Source: Pseudomonadota bacterium
GTDB lineage: Bacteria; Pseudomonadota; Alphaproteobacteria; Micavibrionales; UBA2020
Length of the DNA stretch: 64,000 nucleotides
Assembly (NCBI GenBank): GCA_021849295.1
Contig: JAJZTA010000005.1
Span: forward strand, 339-64,338
Direction of reading: 5' to 3'
In this document: positions 35,870 through 44,145 of the stretch, piece by piece
Layout: the number at the start of each line of letters is the position of its first letter
How positions within the stretch are numbered: the first letter of the stretch is position 1
The notes under the pieces: generated by a model
The model's database searches: none
What the model was told of the DNA's origin: nothing
The model's input: the letters and a program-made list of their open reading frames with translations, nothing else
Translations under genes and position numbers: made by a program

Positions 35870-36599
35870 TGCGCTTTCCCTCCGCTTTGTGGTGTTGCAG
35901 GCGCGCCGCCGCGTGGACGGCGTTGCGCGTGTTGTTGGCGCCGACCCAGAGGCCGCCGCGTTTCGTCCAGTCGAGCACCGCGAGATAGTTTTTCGGGTCT
36001 GCCGCGTCTTCCGTCTTGAAAAACGGCACATGCAGGCCGAAGGCTTGGCTGCGGATGTCTTCCGCGCCCGCGACGAGATAGACGTTGAACGCCGCGGCGT
36101 CCGGCGCGTTTGACGATGTGACGGTCAGGCCTTTGTCTTTCGCGGCGGGGCGGGCTTTCTCGATGATCCCGGCGGCGTCGATGCCTTCGGGCACGACGAA
36201 ATGCACGATGGCGGTTGCTTGCGCCGCTTTCCACTGGTCGAGGAACAGGGCGATCGCGTCCGTCTTGTCCGGCCCGCAGGCGAGGACGGGAACGCCCGGC
36301 GGCATTTGCGCGATGGAGGCGAGGCTGTCGAGCCCGCCGAACTGCGAGGCCACCGGAACGCCGAAGACCGGCAGGGGCGTGAGCGCCGCGACGACGCCCG
36401 GCAGCGCGGCGGCGAGGCCCGCGCCGGCGACGATCGCGTCGCCCTGCCAGTTGGTGATTTTGTCGTGCAGCCGGTCGATGTTGCGGTGCGCGGAGATGAC
36501 CTGAAATTCCACGCTGTCGCAGACCGGCTTCAGGCTCTCGACCAGCGGCTGCGAGACGTTATCATCGGACGCGCTGCCGAAAACGACGAAAACTTTCAT
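35859..36599 (-). CDS. purE: PurE-family AIR carboxylase/N5-CAIR mutase with C-terminal extension
   Basis: This is a 246-residue protein. Residues 1 to about 160 are PurE: VFVVFGSASDDNV (the GSxSD phosphate loop), ISAHRNIDRL and AGAGLAAALPGVVAALTPLPV. PurE usually ends near 160-175 residues, but here about 80 more follow, including FNVYLVAGAEDIRSQAFGL and GGLWVGANNTRNAVHAAARL. No purK accompanies it, so it may be a class II enzyme using CO2 directly, or purK may lie elsewhere. Its stop region overlaps purC and its start overlaps the purF stop by four bases. Confidence 0.88.
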   Translation of the reverse strand: MKVFVVFGSASDDNVSQPLVESLKPVCDSVEFQVISAHRNIDRLHDKITNWQGDAIVAGAGLAAALPGVVAALTPLPVFGVPVASQFGGLDSLASIAQMPPGVPVLACGPDKTDAIALFLDQWKAAQATAIVHFVVPEGIDAAGIIEKARPAAKDKGLTVTSSNAPDAAAFNVYLVAGAEDIRSQAFGLHVPFFKTEDAADPKNYLAVLDWTKRGGLWVGANNTRNAVHAAARLQHHKAEGKRNAA

Positions 36600-38134
36600 T
36601 TCTTTCCTCCTGCGATGTGGCGTTGCGCCGAAAAAGCGGCGCTTTCTTCGATTTCCGTGGGATATTTTCCGTCAAGGCAGGCCATGCACATGTCGCCCGC
36701 GCCGATGGCCTGCCGCAAGTCTTCGTTGTCGAGGTAGAGCACCTTGTCCACGCCGAGCCATGCCGCGATCTCGTCCGCGCTCTTGCCGTTGGCGAGCAGC
36801 TGGCCGGCGTTGGGAAAGTCGATGCCGTAATAGCAGGCATGGCGGTGCGGCGGGCAGGTGATGCCGATGGTGATGCTCTTCGCGCCGTAGCGTTTCAGCA
36901 TGGCGACGATTTTTTTCGCGGTGGTGCCGCGCACGATGCTGTCGTCGACGAGGAAGATGTTCTTGCCTTCGATCTCGCTGCGGATCGGGCTGAGCTTCAG
37001 TTCCACCGCCTTCTCGCGCTTTTCCTGCGTGCCGAGGATGAAGCTGCGCTGCACGTAGCGGTTTTTGATCAGCCCCTCGCGGTAGGGGAGTTTCAGCGCG
37101 TCGGCGACCGAAATCGCCGCGGGGCGGCTGGTGTCGGGCACGGGCATGACGACGTCGGGCGCGATCTCGCCGCGCATGATGGCTTCGCGCGCGTGCATGC
37201 CGAGCCGGATGCCGAGGTTGAGGCGCGCGGCATAGACGGACTTGCCGCCCTGCGCCCCTTCCGCGCCGGAGAAATAGACCCACTCGAACATGCAGGGGGC
37301 GGTTTTTTTCTCCGCGCGGACGACGGCGCTTTGCAGGGTTCCGTCCTTGGAGACGAACACCGCCTCGCCGGGCTTGACGTCGCGGAGATATTCATAGCCG
37401 AGATAGGTGAGGGCGATGGTCTCGGAGGCGAAGCAGTAGGTTTTGCTGTTTTCATCCGCGCGCACGCCGAGGACCAGCGGACGGATGCCCTTGGGATCGC
37501 GGAAGGCGACCAGCCCCTCGTTGGCGATCAGCGCGACGACGGCATAGCCGCCGACCATGGTGTCGCAGATCTGTCCCACGGCGGATTTGATGTTGTCGAA
37601 GGTGAAGGTCGACTGGTCGGGAATGCCGCCGGATTTCTCGGTGAGGTAATAGGCGAAATAGTGGATCAGCACTTCAAGGTCGTTGTGGGTCAGCAGCTGG
37701 CGGCGGAACTCTGTGTTGAGCTTCTGCGCCAGCGAGAAGTAATTGAGGATATTGCCGTTGTGCGCCATGGCGAGGCCGAAGGGGATGCCGGTCATCATCG
37801 GCTGGATGTCGCTGGCGCCGTCCGTGCCGATGGTGGCGTAGCGCGTGTGGCCGATCGCCATGTAGCCGGAGAGCTTTTCGATGCGCTCCTGGTCGAAGAT
37901 CTGCGTGACGAGGCCGTGGTCCTTCTCGGCGGCGAACATGTGGGTCGCGTTGTCGTAGGAGACGATGCCCGCCGCGTCCTGCCCGCGGTGCTGCAAAACA
38001 AGAAGCCCGCGGTAGCATTCTAGCGCGGGGGTGCTGGCAGGCGGGTTTATAGGCGACGGTTTTATGGACTGGGAAGCGGGCGGCATTCGAGTCTGGAAAT
38101 GTTCCAGACCGATAATGCCTATAATGCCGCACAT
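36596..38134 (-). CDS. purF: Amidophosphoribosyltransferase
   Basis: This 512-residue enzyme makes phosphoribosylamine from PRPP and glutamine, the committed step of purine synthesis. After Met removal the N-terminal Cys of MCGIIGIIG is the glutaminase nucleophile. HRGQDAAGIV, GHTRYATIG and MAHNGNILNY follow. The PRPP loop is IFLVDDSIVRGTTAKKI, and Fe-S-type cysteines occur in GDMCMACLDGKYP. A proline-rich insertion of about 20 residues (SQSIKPSPINPPASTP) lies between strand 1 and LECYRGLLVLQH. The ATG at 38134 is fixed by the catalytic Cys. It is the first gene of the pur operon; no purine riboswitch or clear PUR box was seen in 38135-38364. Confidence 0.96.
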   Translation of the reverse strand: MCGIIGIIGLEHFQTRMPPASQSIKPSPINPPASTPALECYRGLLVLQHRGQDAAGIVSYDNATHMFAAEKDHGLVTQIFDQERIEKLSGYMAIGHTRYATIGTDGASDIQPMMTGIPFGLAMAHNGNILNYFSLAQKLNTEFRRQLLTHNDLEVLIHYFAYYLTEKSGGIPDQSTFTFDNIKSAVGQICDTMVGGYAVVALIANEGLVAFRDPKGIRPLVLGVRADENSKTYCFASETIALTYLGYEYLRDVKPGEAVFVSKDGTLQSAVVRAEKKTAPCMFEWVYFSGAEGAQGGKSVYAARLNLGIRLGMHAREAIMRGEIAPDVVMPVPDTSRPAAISVADALKLPYREGLIKNRYVQRSFILGTQEKREKAVELKLSPIRSEIEGKNIFLVDDSIVRGTTAKKIVAMLKRYGAKSITIGITCPPHRHACYYGIDFPNAGQLLANGKSADEIAAWLGVDKVLYLDNEDLRQAIGAGDMCMACLDGKYPTEIEESAAFSAQRHIAGGKK

Positions 38135-38364
38135 AATCCGCAGACCCCGATTCTTCCTGAAGGAATGACACACGGTTACATGGCTTTGCCCGCACATTCA
38201 AACACTTTTTGCGATGAGCCGCATCAAAGATAGAAAATGTCTTTTTTACGCAGCAGCCGATAATTCTCGGTCGGCCAAGGCAAGCCATAATCCTTGACGC
38301 ATACTCTGAAAACGGAATAATGGCGGCTTCAAACGCGCATTTTTATTTAAAAGGATTTCAGCAC

Positions 38365-38748
38365 ATGACCGGAACACCCAAGACCCCCAAAGAGATCGGC
38401 GACAAGGACGCGGACGGCTGGACGTACATCGGCACGTCCGTCGATACCGGCAAGCCGCTCTATGTCGCGCCCGCCGACGAAGGCGTGATGAAATGGCAGG
38501 ACGCCAAGGCCGCCGCGGACCAAAAAGGCGCGCGGCTGCCCTCGGTCGGCGAACTGCGGCAGATTTTCAACAACAGGGCCAAGGTGCCCGACCTCAAGAC
38601 CAAGGGCTATCCCGCCAGCTGGTACTGGACGTCCTCGCCCAAGCTAATTCCGCACGGCTATGCCCGCACCCGCCGCATGGGCGACGGCGCTGTGACCAGC
38701 GCCATGCTGAAGGCGAAGCTGAACACGCGTTTAGTTAAGAGCCTTTAA
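38365..38748 (+). CDS. DUF1566/Lcl-like domain protein
   Basis: This 127-residue protein lacks a signal peptide. The segment MKWQDAKAAADQKGARLPSVGEL followed by YWTSS resembles the C-type-lectin-like DUF1566 (Lcl) domain, in which the LPT-L and WTSS motifs mark the fold. Function is unknown; the family is often found in surface or adhesive proteins. AAGGA lies about nine bases before the ATG. Its 3' end overlaps the convergent nucleotidyltransferase pseudogene by 14 bases. Confidence 0.6.
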   Translation: MTGTPKTPKEIGDKDADGWTYIGTSVDTGKPLYVAPADEGVMKWQDAKAAADQKGARLPSVGELRQIFNNRAKVPDLKTKGYPASWYWTSSPKLIPHGYARTRRMGDGAVTSAMLKAKLNTRLVKSL

Positions 38749-39536
38749 ACCCTTTGGGAGAGGGCCTTTTGCGCTTCTGCGCGTTTTTGCGGATTTTGCG
38801 CGAAGAGATGTCCGCGTTCGCGCCGGCGAAGAAAATCCGGCCTGAGCGCATCAGCGCGGCATCGTTTTTAATATCTTTCACTTTGTCCCCGAACCCCGGG
38901 CGGCTGACGCACACCCCCATGCCTTTGGCCAGAAACGCGCGGGCGAAGCGCGCGTTGTCCGCGCCGAAGACGTAAGCCACCTCGATAGGCGGATCGGACG
39001 GGAGATGGGTGCGCAGATAATTTTCCAGCCGGCTGAAAACGTCGGTGAAGTTGACGTCCCCCGGCGCGTTCGCCATCCACGGGTCGGTCTCCAGCCAGTC
39101 GCTGACTTTCAGGGCTTTTTCGAGGATAGCCATGCGGACGGGGGCGGGGTATTTCTCCGCGCCGTCGCCCTTGGCCGTCACATATGAATCGTGCGCGTGA
39201 ATCGTGCGCGGGGGTGAGATAGCCGCAGATGACGTCATAGCCCGCCGCAGTCATCGTGCGCTTCGCCGCCTCCATGATTTCGAGATGCCCTGCATGCACC
39301 GGCGCAAAACCGCCGGTGGTGAACAGCACCAGCGGGCGGCGGGCGGTTTTCAGGCCGTGTTCGGCCTTGGCGAGCGGGGTGGTTTCGGGCGCGGGGGCGG
39401 AGATTTTCCTCAGGGCGTCGCCGCTGACGGTGTCGCCGTAGAAACCCGCCTCCGTCATGGCCTCGACGGAGCCGTAATGCTGGGAGGTGGCGCGGTAAAA
39501 CGCGTCGCGTAATATGCGGTCGGTCAGAGATGCCAT
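38735..39536 (-). pseudogene. NadD-like nucleotidyltransferase disrupted by a 13-bp tandem duplication
   Basis: Two minus-strand frames together make one protein of about 260 residues. The first part has FTTGGFAPVHAGHLEIMEAA, the (H/T)xGH motif of cytidylyl/nicotinate-nucleotide adenylyltransferases, and reads to GYLTPAHDS. The second part continues with DSYVTAKGDGAEKYPAPVRM and VFGADNARFARAF, typical of the C-terminal half of NadD-like enzymes. A direct 13-bp duplication at 39185-39210 shifts the frame; removing one copy restores a continuous reading GYLTPAHDSYVTAK. The start could be 39536 or a Met at 39581. It is likely inactive unless the duplication is an assembly error. Confidence 0.82.
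39185..39210. repeat. 13-bp tandem duplication causing a frameshift
   Basis: TGAATCGTGCGCG occurs twice back to back (39185-39197 and 39198-39210) inside the NadD-like gene. The unit length is not a multiple of three, and deleting one copy restores a single frame. Confidence 0.92.
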
Positions 39537-39603
39537 TTGTGCTGCCGTGCCTTTTAAAAACGAGAGGCGGGATAGCATCATCTATATATTCTATAAATTA
39601 TTT

Positions 39604-40689
39604 TCAGGACGCCTTGGCCATCAAAGGATAATCCGTATAGCCGTGCGCGTCATGGGTGTAGAACGTGCTTTCGTCGGCGGGATTGAGCGGCGCTCCGGTT
39701 TTGAACCGCTGCACGAGGTCGGGGTTGGCGATGAACGGCACGCCGAAGGCGACCGCGTCAGCCTCGTCGTTCTCCAGCGCCTTTTCCGCGAGGTCCTGCG
39801 TATAGCCGCCGTTGACGATGAAGGTTTCTTTGAAGATTTTGCGCATCACGGGCGAGACGCGCTCGCCTTCCGCCGCGAGGCGGTGGCCGGGCAGCGGCTC
39901 CATGCTGTGCAGATAGGCGAGGCCGTAGGGATTGAGCTTTTCGGCGGCGACGCCGAAGGTGTTGACCGGGTCGCTGTCCGTCATGCCCTTGTAGGGGTTG
40001 CGGGGCGACAGGCGCACGCCGACGCGGTCGCCGCCCCAGATGCCGGTCACGGCTTCCGTCACCTGCTGCAGCAGGCGCACGCGGTTTTCGGCGCTGCCGC
40101 CGTATATGTCGTCGCGCTTGTTGGCGCCGTCGCGCAAAAACTCGTCGAGCAGATAGCCGTTGGCGCTGTGGATCTCGACGCCGTCGAAGCCCGCATCCTT
40201 CGCCAGCGTCGCGCCGCGGCGGTAGTCGGCGATGGTCATCTTGATCTCGTCAAGGTCGAGCGCGTGCGGCACGACGTAATCCTTGATCCCCTGCGGCGTG
40301 GTGGTGTGGCCTTCGGCGGCGATCGCCGAGGGCGCGACCGGCAGTTGCCCGTTCAGAAAATCGGGATGCGAGGCGCGGCCCATGTGCCAGAGCTGCAGGA
40401 CGATCTTGCCGCCCGCCTTGTGCACGGCATCGGTTACGATCTGCCAGCCTTTGACCTGCGCGGCGGTGAAGATGCCCGGCGCCTGCACCCAGCCGTAGCC
40501 GCGCTTCGAGACGGCGGTCGCCTCGGCGACGATCAACCCCGCAGTGGCGCGCTGGGTGTAATATTCGGCCATCAGCCGGGTCGGCACGCCGTCCACATCG
40601 GCGCGGCCGCGGGTCAGCGGCGCCATTACGATGCGGTTGTCGAGGCTGAGCGCCCCGGCTTTTAAAGGCTTGAAGAGCTGTTTTTCCAT
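39604..40689 (-). CDS. nemA: Old Yellow Enzyme family NAD(P)H:flavin oxidoreductase
   Basis: This 361-residue FMN enzyme reduces activated alkenes or nitro compounds. OYE features are FKPLKAGALSLDNRIVMAPLT-type N-terminal sequence (given in parts: LDNRIVMAPLTRGRAD), the substrate and FMN residues in LQLWHMGR, HSANGYLLDEFLRDGANKR and YGGSAENRVRLL, and late phosphate-binding segments around NGGYTQ and FGVPFIANPD. It resembles N-ethylmaleimide reductase (NemA). No strong Shine-Dalgarno lies before the ATG. It is a single-gene unit divergent from the LapG-like pair. Confidence 0.92.
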   Translation of the reverse strand: MEKQLFKPLKAGALSLDNRIVMAPLTRGRADVDGVPTRLMAEYYTQRATAGLIVAEATAVSKRGYGWVQAPGIFTAAQVKGWQIVTDAVHKAGGKIVLQLWHMGRASHPDFLNGQLPVAPSAIAAEGHTTTPQGIKDYVVPHALDLDEIKMTIADYRRGATLAKDAGFDGVEIHSANGYLLDEFLRDGANKRDDIYGGSAENRVRLLQQVTEAVTGIWGGDRVGVRLSPRNPYKGMTDSDPVNTFGVAAEKLNPYGLAYLHSMEPLPGHRLAAEGERVSPVMRKIFKETFIVNGGYTQDLAEKALENDEADAVAFGVPFIANPDLVQRFKTGAPLNPADESTFYTHDAHGYTDYPLMAKAS

Positions 40690-40795
40690 GATTTTTTGAC
40701 CTCGGTCATTCTGCGCCGGAACTCGGGAAGCTTATGAAACTACTGGATAAAATGGGAAATGTCACCTGAAAACGAGGATTAAAAAGAGATTTTTA

Positions 40796-40824
40796 GTTGA
40801 CATAATCAAATATTCAGCCAATAA
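40796..40824 (+). promoter_or_regulatory. Sigma-70 promoter of the LapG-like protease pair
   Basis: TTGACA (40796-40801), a 17-bp spacer and AATAAT (40819-40824) lie 42 bases before the ATG at 40867. The surroundings are AT-rich compared with the genes. Confidence 0.72.
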
Positions 40825-40866
40825 TGCCTTCGTCATTACGAAAAAATAAAACCGGCAGCCGTCAAA

Positions 40867-41640
40867 ATGATGAACAAAAACAACGCTCATTCGTCCGCAC
40901 AAGGACAGCCGAAAAAGCATCGCCTCAAGGGCGGCCTCTGCGCCGCCTTTGCGGCGGCAGTCCTGCTCGGCGGGTGCAGCGGCGGGGATGTCGCGCCCGA
41001 CGTTTCAAGGCTGCAGCCCCCCGATCCGCAGACCCTGACCGTGCGCGGCAAGGAGCCTTCCGCGCTCGCGGTCTTCAACGCCAAGGCGCTGCGCGCCGCC
41101 AATGACAACGACGATCCCTTTGCGTCGGACTGGAATACCGTGCTGCAAAACCAGGCGGCTTGGAGTCAGGATCCGCAATACAACGCGCCCTACAACAGCT
41201 ATGTGCAGGCGGTGAGGCAATACGCCGGCGACTGCAAGGACCAGGCGGTTCTCCAGTATTTTCTCATGCGCTCCCTCGGCGTGCCGGCGCGCCGCCTGTT
41301 TGTCGCCGACGTCGATGCCGGCAGAAGCTACAAGGGAAACTATGCGGACCACGCCGTTTTGCTGGTGAACGTCGCGCCCGCGGGCAAGCCGCAAAGCTTC
41401 GTCGTGATGAACGACAGCGGGAACGTTTATCCGGCCGCGCGATACGAGAAGAACTGGTTTTTCGAGCGCCCGTTCGAATGGGCGAGCGATAAATACGTCC
41501 TGTTTCAGGCGCGTAACCAGGCAGGGCTTCTGGAAGACGAAGCGGACGGCGAATTATTTCGCGTCGCCCGCGCTGCCGCACTAGCGGCGGTGAAAAATTG
41601 CCGCACTAGCGGCGGTGAACGGCGCGGGTTTTATGGATGA
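40867..41640 (+). CDS. LapG-like transglutaminase-type cysteine protease, lipoprotein
   Basis: This 257-residue protein has a lipoprotein signal (AAFAAAVLLGGCS, with the lipidated Cys in the lipobox). A BTLCP/peptidase C93 domain follows, with the catalytic Cys in YAGDCKDQAVLQYFLMRSLG, His in YADHAVLLVNV and Asp in VVMNDSG. LapG, a member of this family, cleaves large surface adhesins to release biofilm; that function is possible here but no LapA or LapD is in the window. The substrate is therefore unknown. The 3' end contains two copies of a 21-bp direct repeat. It is followed by an overlapping paralogue. Confidence 0.8.
   Translation: MMNKNNAHSSAQGQPKKHRLKGGLCAAFAAAVLLGGCSGGDVAPDVSRLQPPDPQTLTVRGKEPSALAVFNAKALRAANDNDDPFASDWNTVLQNQAAWSQDPQYNAPYNSYVQAVRQYAGDCKDQAVLQYFLMRSLGVPARRLFVADVDAGRSYKGNYADHAVLLVNVAPAGKPQSFVVMNDSGNVYPAARYEKNWFFERPFEWASDKYVLFQARNQAGLLEDEADGELFRVARAAALAAVKNCRTSGGERRGFYG
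41574..41619 (+). repeat. 21-bp direct repeat at the protease gene end
   Basis: TGCCGCACTAGCGGCGGTGAA occurs at 41574-41594 and 41599-41619 with a four-base gap. It encodes alanine-rich and shifted C-terminal residues of the first protease and includes the alternative GTG start of the second gene. Confidence 0.85.
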
Positions 41641-42568
41641 AAAAAGAATGAAGACAGACGAAAACCGTACGAAGACGAAGAAAAAAGGCCTGCTCCGCCT
41701 GAAGGGAACGCTCTGCGCGGCCTTCGCGGCGGCGATCGTCTGCAGCGGTTACAGCACGCCGAACGCTTTCGCGCACCTGACCCCTCACGACATGGAAGTT
41801 CCCGTGGCGACCCAGTCCGCGCCGCAGGGCCTTGCGTGGAACCAGGACGCGCTGACGCTGATCAAGTCGCGGGAGAAATCCTACGCGTGGTACAGCATCC
41901 ACGCTTTCGGCGCGGTGGCCAATCCCTACTATCAGGATTACACCAACTGGGACGATATGATCGACCATCAGAAAGCCGAGATGCGCGACCCCGCGAAGGT
42001 GCAGGCCTACCGCACGTTTCTAGACGCCTTCAACGTCTACGCGCACGAGCCGCTGCCGCAAATGGCGAAAGACGTCAACGGCGCCGTCCGGAAGAACATC
42101 TCCTATTATCTGGGATTCAAGTCCAAAAAATTTCCGGATCCGGCTTATTACTGGGCGCCGCCCATCCAGACCGTTCTGGCGGGCAAGGGCGACTGCAAGG
42201 CGTACGTCATTTTGCAATATGCCGTCATGCGCCACCTCGGCGTGCCGGAAGACCGTCTGGCCATCGCCTTCGTCAATTCCTCGGGCATGCACGACAACAC
42301 GGACCATGCCGTCCTGATCGTGAACGTGGCGCCGGCCGGCAAGGCGCAGGACTTTCTGGTGATGAACGACAGCGGCCCCGTGCTGGACGCCAGCCTTTAC
42401 ACCCGCCCCGGCGGCGCGAACGACACCTGGTCCAGGCCTTACGTCTTTTTCGACGCCATGAACCGCGACAACGTCTGGACGACGCCTTTGGAAAACAAGA
42501 TACTTTCCCATCCGAAACCCGCCAAGAAAACCCTGCCGAAAGTGGTAAACGACCCGCTGAGCGTGTAG
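41633..42568 (+). CDS. Second LapG-like cysteine protease (tandem paralogue)
   Basis: This is a 311-residue paralogue of the preceding gene. The basic N-terminus and LKGTLCAAFAAAIVCSGYS form a secretion signal with a possible lipid-modified Cys in VCSGY. Catalytic Cys lies in GKGDCKAYVILQYAVMRHLG, His in NTDHAVLIVNV and Asp in LVMNDSGPV. The two proteins match closely around the active site, but this one has about 60 more residues between signal and domain. Start codons at 41615 (GTG), 41633 and 41648 are all possible; 41633 overlaps the previous stop by eight bases. The pair is probably cotranscribed from the promoter at 40796. Confidence 0.78.
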   Translation: MDEKRMKTDENRTKTKKKGLLRLKGTLCAAFAAAIVCSGYSTPNAFAHLTPHDMEVPVATQSAPQGLAWNQDALTLIKSREKSYAWYSIHAFGAVANPYYQDYTNWDDMIDHQKAEMRDPAKVQAYRTFLDAFNVYAHEPLPQMAKDVNGAVRKNISYYLGFKSKKFPDPAYYWAPPIQTVLAGKGDCKAYVILQYAVMRHLGVPEDRLAIAFVNSSGMHDNTDHAVLIVNVAPAGKAQDFLVMNDSGPVLDASLYTRPGGANDTWSRPYVFFDAMNRDNVWTTPLENKILSHPKPAKKTLPKVVNDPLSV

Positions 42569-42641
42569 CGCGCGCTTGTTGACTCGCCCCCTATTGTGGG
42601 GGAAAATGGTGCTGTTTTAGGGTCAAAAAGGTTTCCCGCCC

Positions 42642-43238
42642 ATGAAAAAGAAGCTCGACGTCGTTTCGACAAGCAAGCCCTCCCGCGCAGAGGCCGAGAG
42701 GGCCGTGAAGACGCTGATCGAATATATCGGCGAGGATCCGGAGCGCGAGGGCGTGCGCGAAACGCCCAAGCGCGTCGTCAAGGCCTTCGACGAATATTTC
42801 AAGGGCTACGGCCTCGACGCGGGCGAGATTCTCGCCAAGACCTTCAGCGAGGTCGGCGATTACGACGGGCCGGTGCTGGTCAAGAACATCTCGGTGGAAT
42901 CGCGCTGCGAGCACCACCTTGCGCCCTTCGTCGGCCACGCGCACATCGCCTACGTGCCGGACGGGCGCGTCGTCGGTCTTTCCAAGCTCTCGCGTCTGGT
43001 CGGCGTCTACGCCAACCGCATGCAGACGCAGGAGCGCCTCACCGCCGAGATCGCGGGCGCTCTCGAAAAACACCTCAAGCCCAAGGGCGTCGCGGTGATG
43101 ATCGAGGCGGAGCATTTCTGCATGAAGCTGCGCGGCGTCGACGAGGACCACGCTGTCACGGTCACGACCCGCTTCGGCGGCGTTTACAAAAAAGACGCCG
43201 ATGCGCGCGAAAGCTTTCTCAAGATGGTGAAGGATTAA
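42642..43238 (+). CDS. folE: GTP cyclohydrolase I
   Basis: This 198-residue homodecameric enzyme forms dihydroneopterin triphosphate, the first folate step. The zinc ligands lie in SRCEHHLAPF and EAEHFCMKLRGV. GVRETPKRV and VGLSKLSRLV are family hallmarks. Length is normal. Its stop overlaps the 3' end of the convergent proline-rich gene by four bases. Confidence 0.97.
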   Translation: MKKKLDVVSTSKPSRAEAERAVKTLIEYIGEDPEREGVRETPKRVVKAFDEYFKGYGLDAGEILAKTFSEVGDYDGPVLVKNISVESRCEHHLAPFVGHAHIAYVPDGRVVGLSKLSRLVGVYANRMQTQERLTAEIAGALEKHLKPKGVAVMIEAEHFCMKLRGVDEDHAVTVTTRFGGVYKKDADARESFLKMVKD

Positions 43239-44011
43239 GGCTTCGGCCCCGGTTTTGGCGTCAGAGGCCTTGGGTTCCCTGGAAACCTCGCTCGGTCTTT
43301 TGGCTGCGGGGGTGGCGGCGGCGTCAACCCCAGCGATGTCGCGCGGTCTTTCGGCGGCGGTAGTATCATCGGTATCTCTTGTTCCGGCTGCGGTTCGGGC
43401 AGGAGCCACAGCGCCGGTTCCGGCCGCTCCGGCGGCAGCAGCGGCAGCAACGACGGGAAAGCCGTCCGGTCCTGCGGCAATTGCGGTATCGACGGGAGGT
43501 TTTGATCCCACGCCCTTTCAGGTGCGGAGAGCTTGGGCGGCTCTTTGGGGGCGGCGGGGCCGCCGTCGGTCAGAGGGTTTTTCTCCGGTATTTCCTGCCG
43601 CTTTTGCACGGCGTCCGTGGCGTTGACGTCCGCGCCCTTGTCGATCAGCGTCTTCACGATCTTTTCGTTCGGCGTCGTTTGCGGTTTTTCGCCGCGCGCG
43701 TCGGCGGCCTTCTGGGTGAAGAGGTCGCGCACCGTTTCCATCAGTTCCAGACGGGAATCCTTGCCGCGCAGCGCGGCCTCCTTGGCGATGATGCGGGCCT
43801 TGGCTTCGGCTTTCATGGCGGCCTTGGCGGCTCTGACGCCTTCAGTCTTTTTCTTGGCCTCGGCGGCGGTTTCGTCCGGATTTTCCGGCGCGGTGCCCTG
43901 CAGCTTGTCGTGCATCTTGTGCCACTTGGACAGCCAGTCAGGCAGCGCCTTCCCCGGCTTGTCCTGCGCGGAGTCGTTCCCTTCCGGTGATGCCTGTTGC
44001 TTCGGGTCCAT
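43235..44011 (-). CDS. Proline-rich protein with one ankyrin-like repeat
   Basis: This 258-residue hypothetical protein lacks a signal peptide or membrane helix. The first half is a charged Lys/Ala/Glu helix region. A single ankyrin-like unit (NEKIVKTLIDKGADVNATDA) lies near residue 120. The last 110 residues are strongly proline-rich (PPPKDRA and PPPPPQPKDRA units) and end in PLTPKPGPKP. The ankyrin piece and basic proline tail recall the two ankyrin proteins at 54.6-57 kb, so it may be a relative. Function is unknown. Confidence 0.55.
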   Translation of the reverse strand: MDPKQQASPEGNDSAQDKPGKALPDWLSKWHKMHDKLQGTAPENPDETAAEAKKKTEGVRAAKAAMKAEAKARIIAKEAALRGKDSRLELMETVRDLFTQKAADARGEKPQTTPNEKIVKTLIDKGADVNATDAVQKRQEIPEKNPLTDGGPAAPKEPPKLSAPERAWDQNLPSIPQLPQDRTAFPSLLPLLPPERPEPALWLLPEPQPEQEIPMILPPPKDRATSLGLTPPPPPQPKDRARFPGNPRPLTPKPGPKP

Positions 44012-44145
44012 CTACTCTATTCCCATTAAATACCGGTCATCCTATACCGGTTTTAACTATATGTCAAATCTAAAGGCAATATCCGACTGAAAATAAAAGG
44101 GAAAAATGCAAATTGCAAGCCCTCCAAAGGGCCAAAATGCGCTTT

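Noticed and set aside
38135-38364. Purine riboswitch or PUR box before purF
   Set aside because: No purine aptamer core or conserved PurR-type palindrome could be found on the minus strand. Only weak promoter-like hexamers are present.
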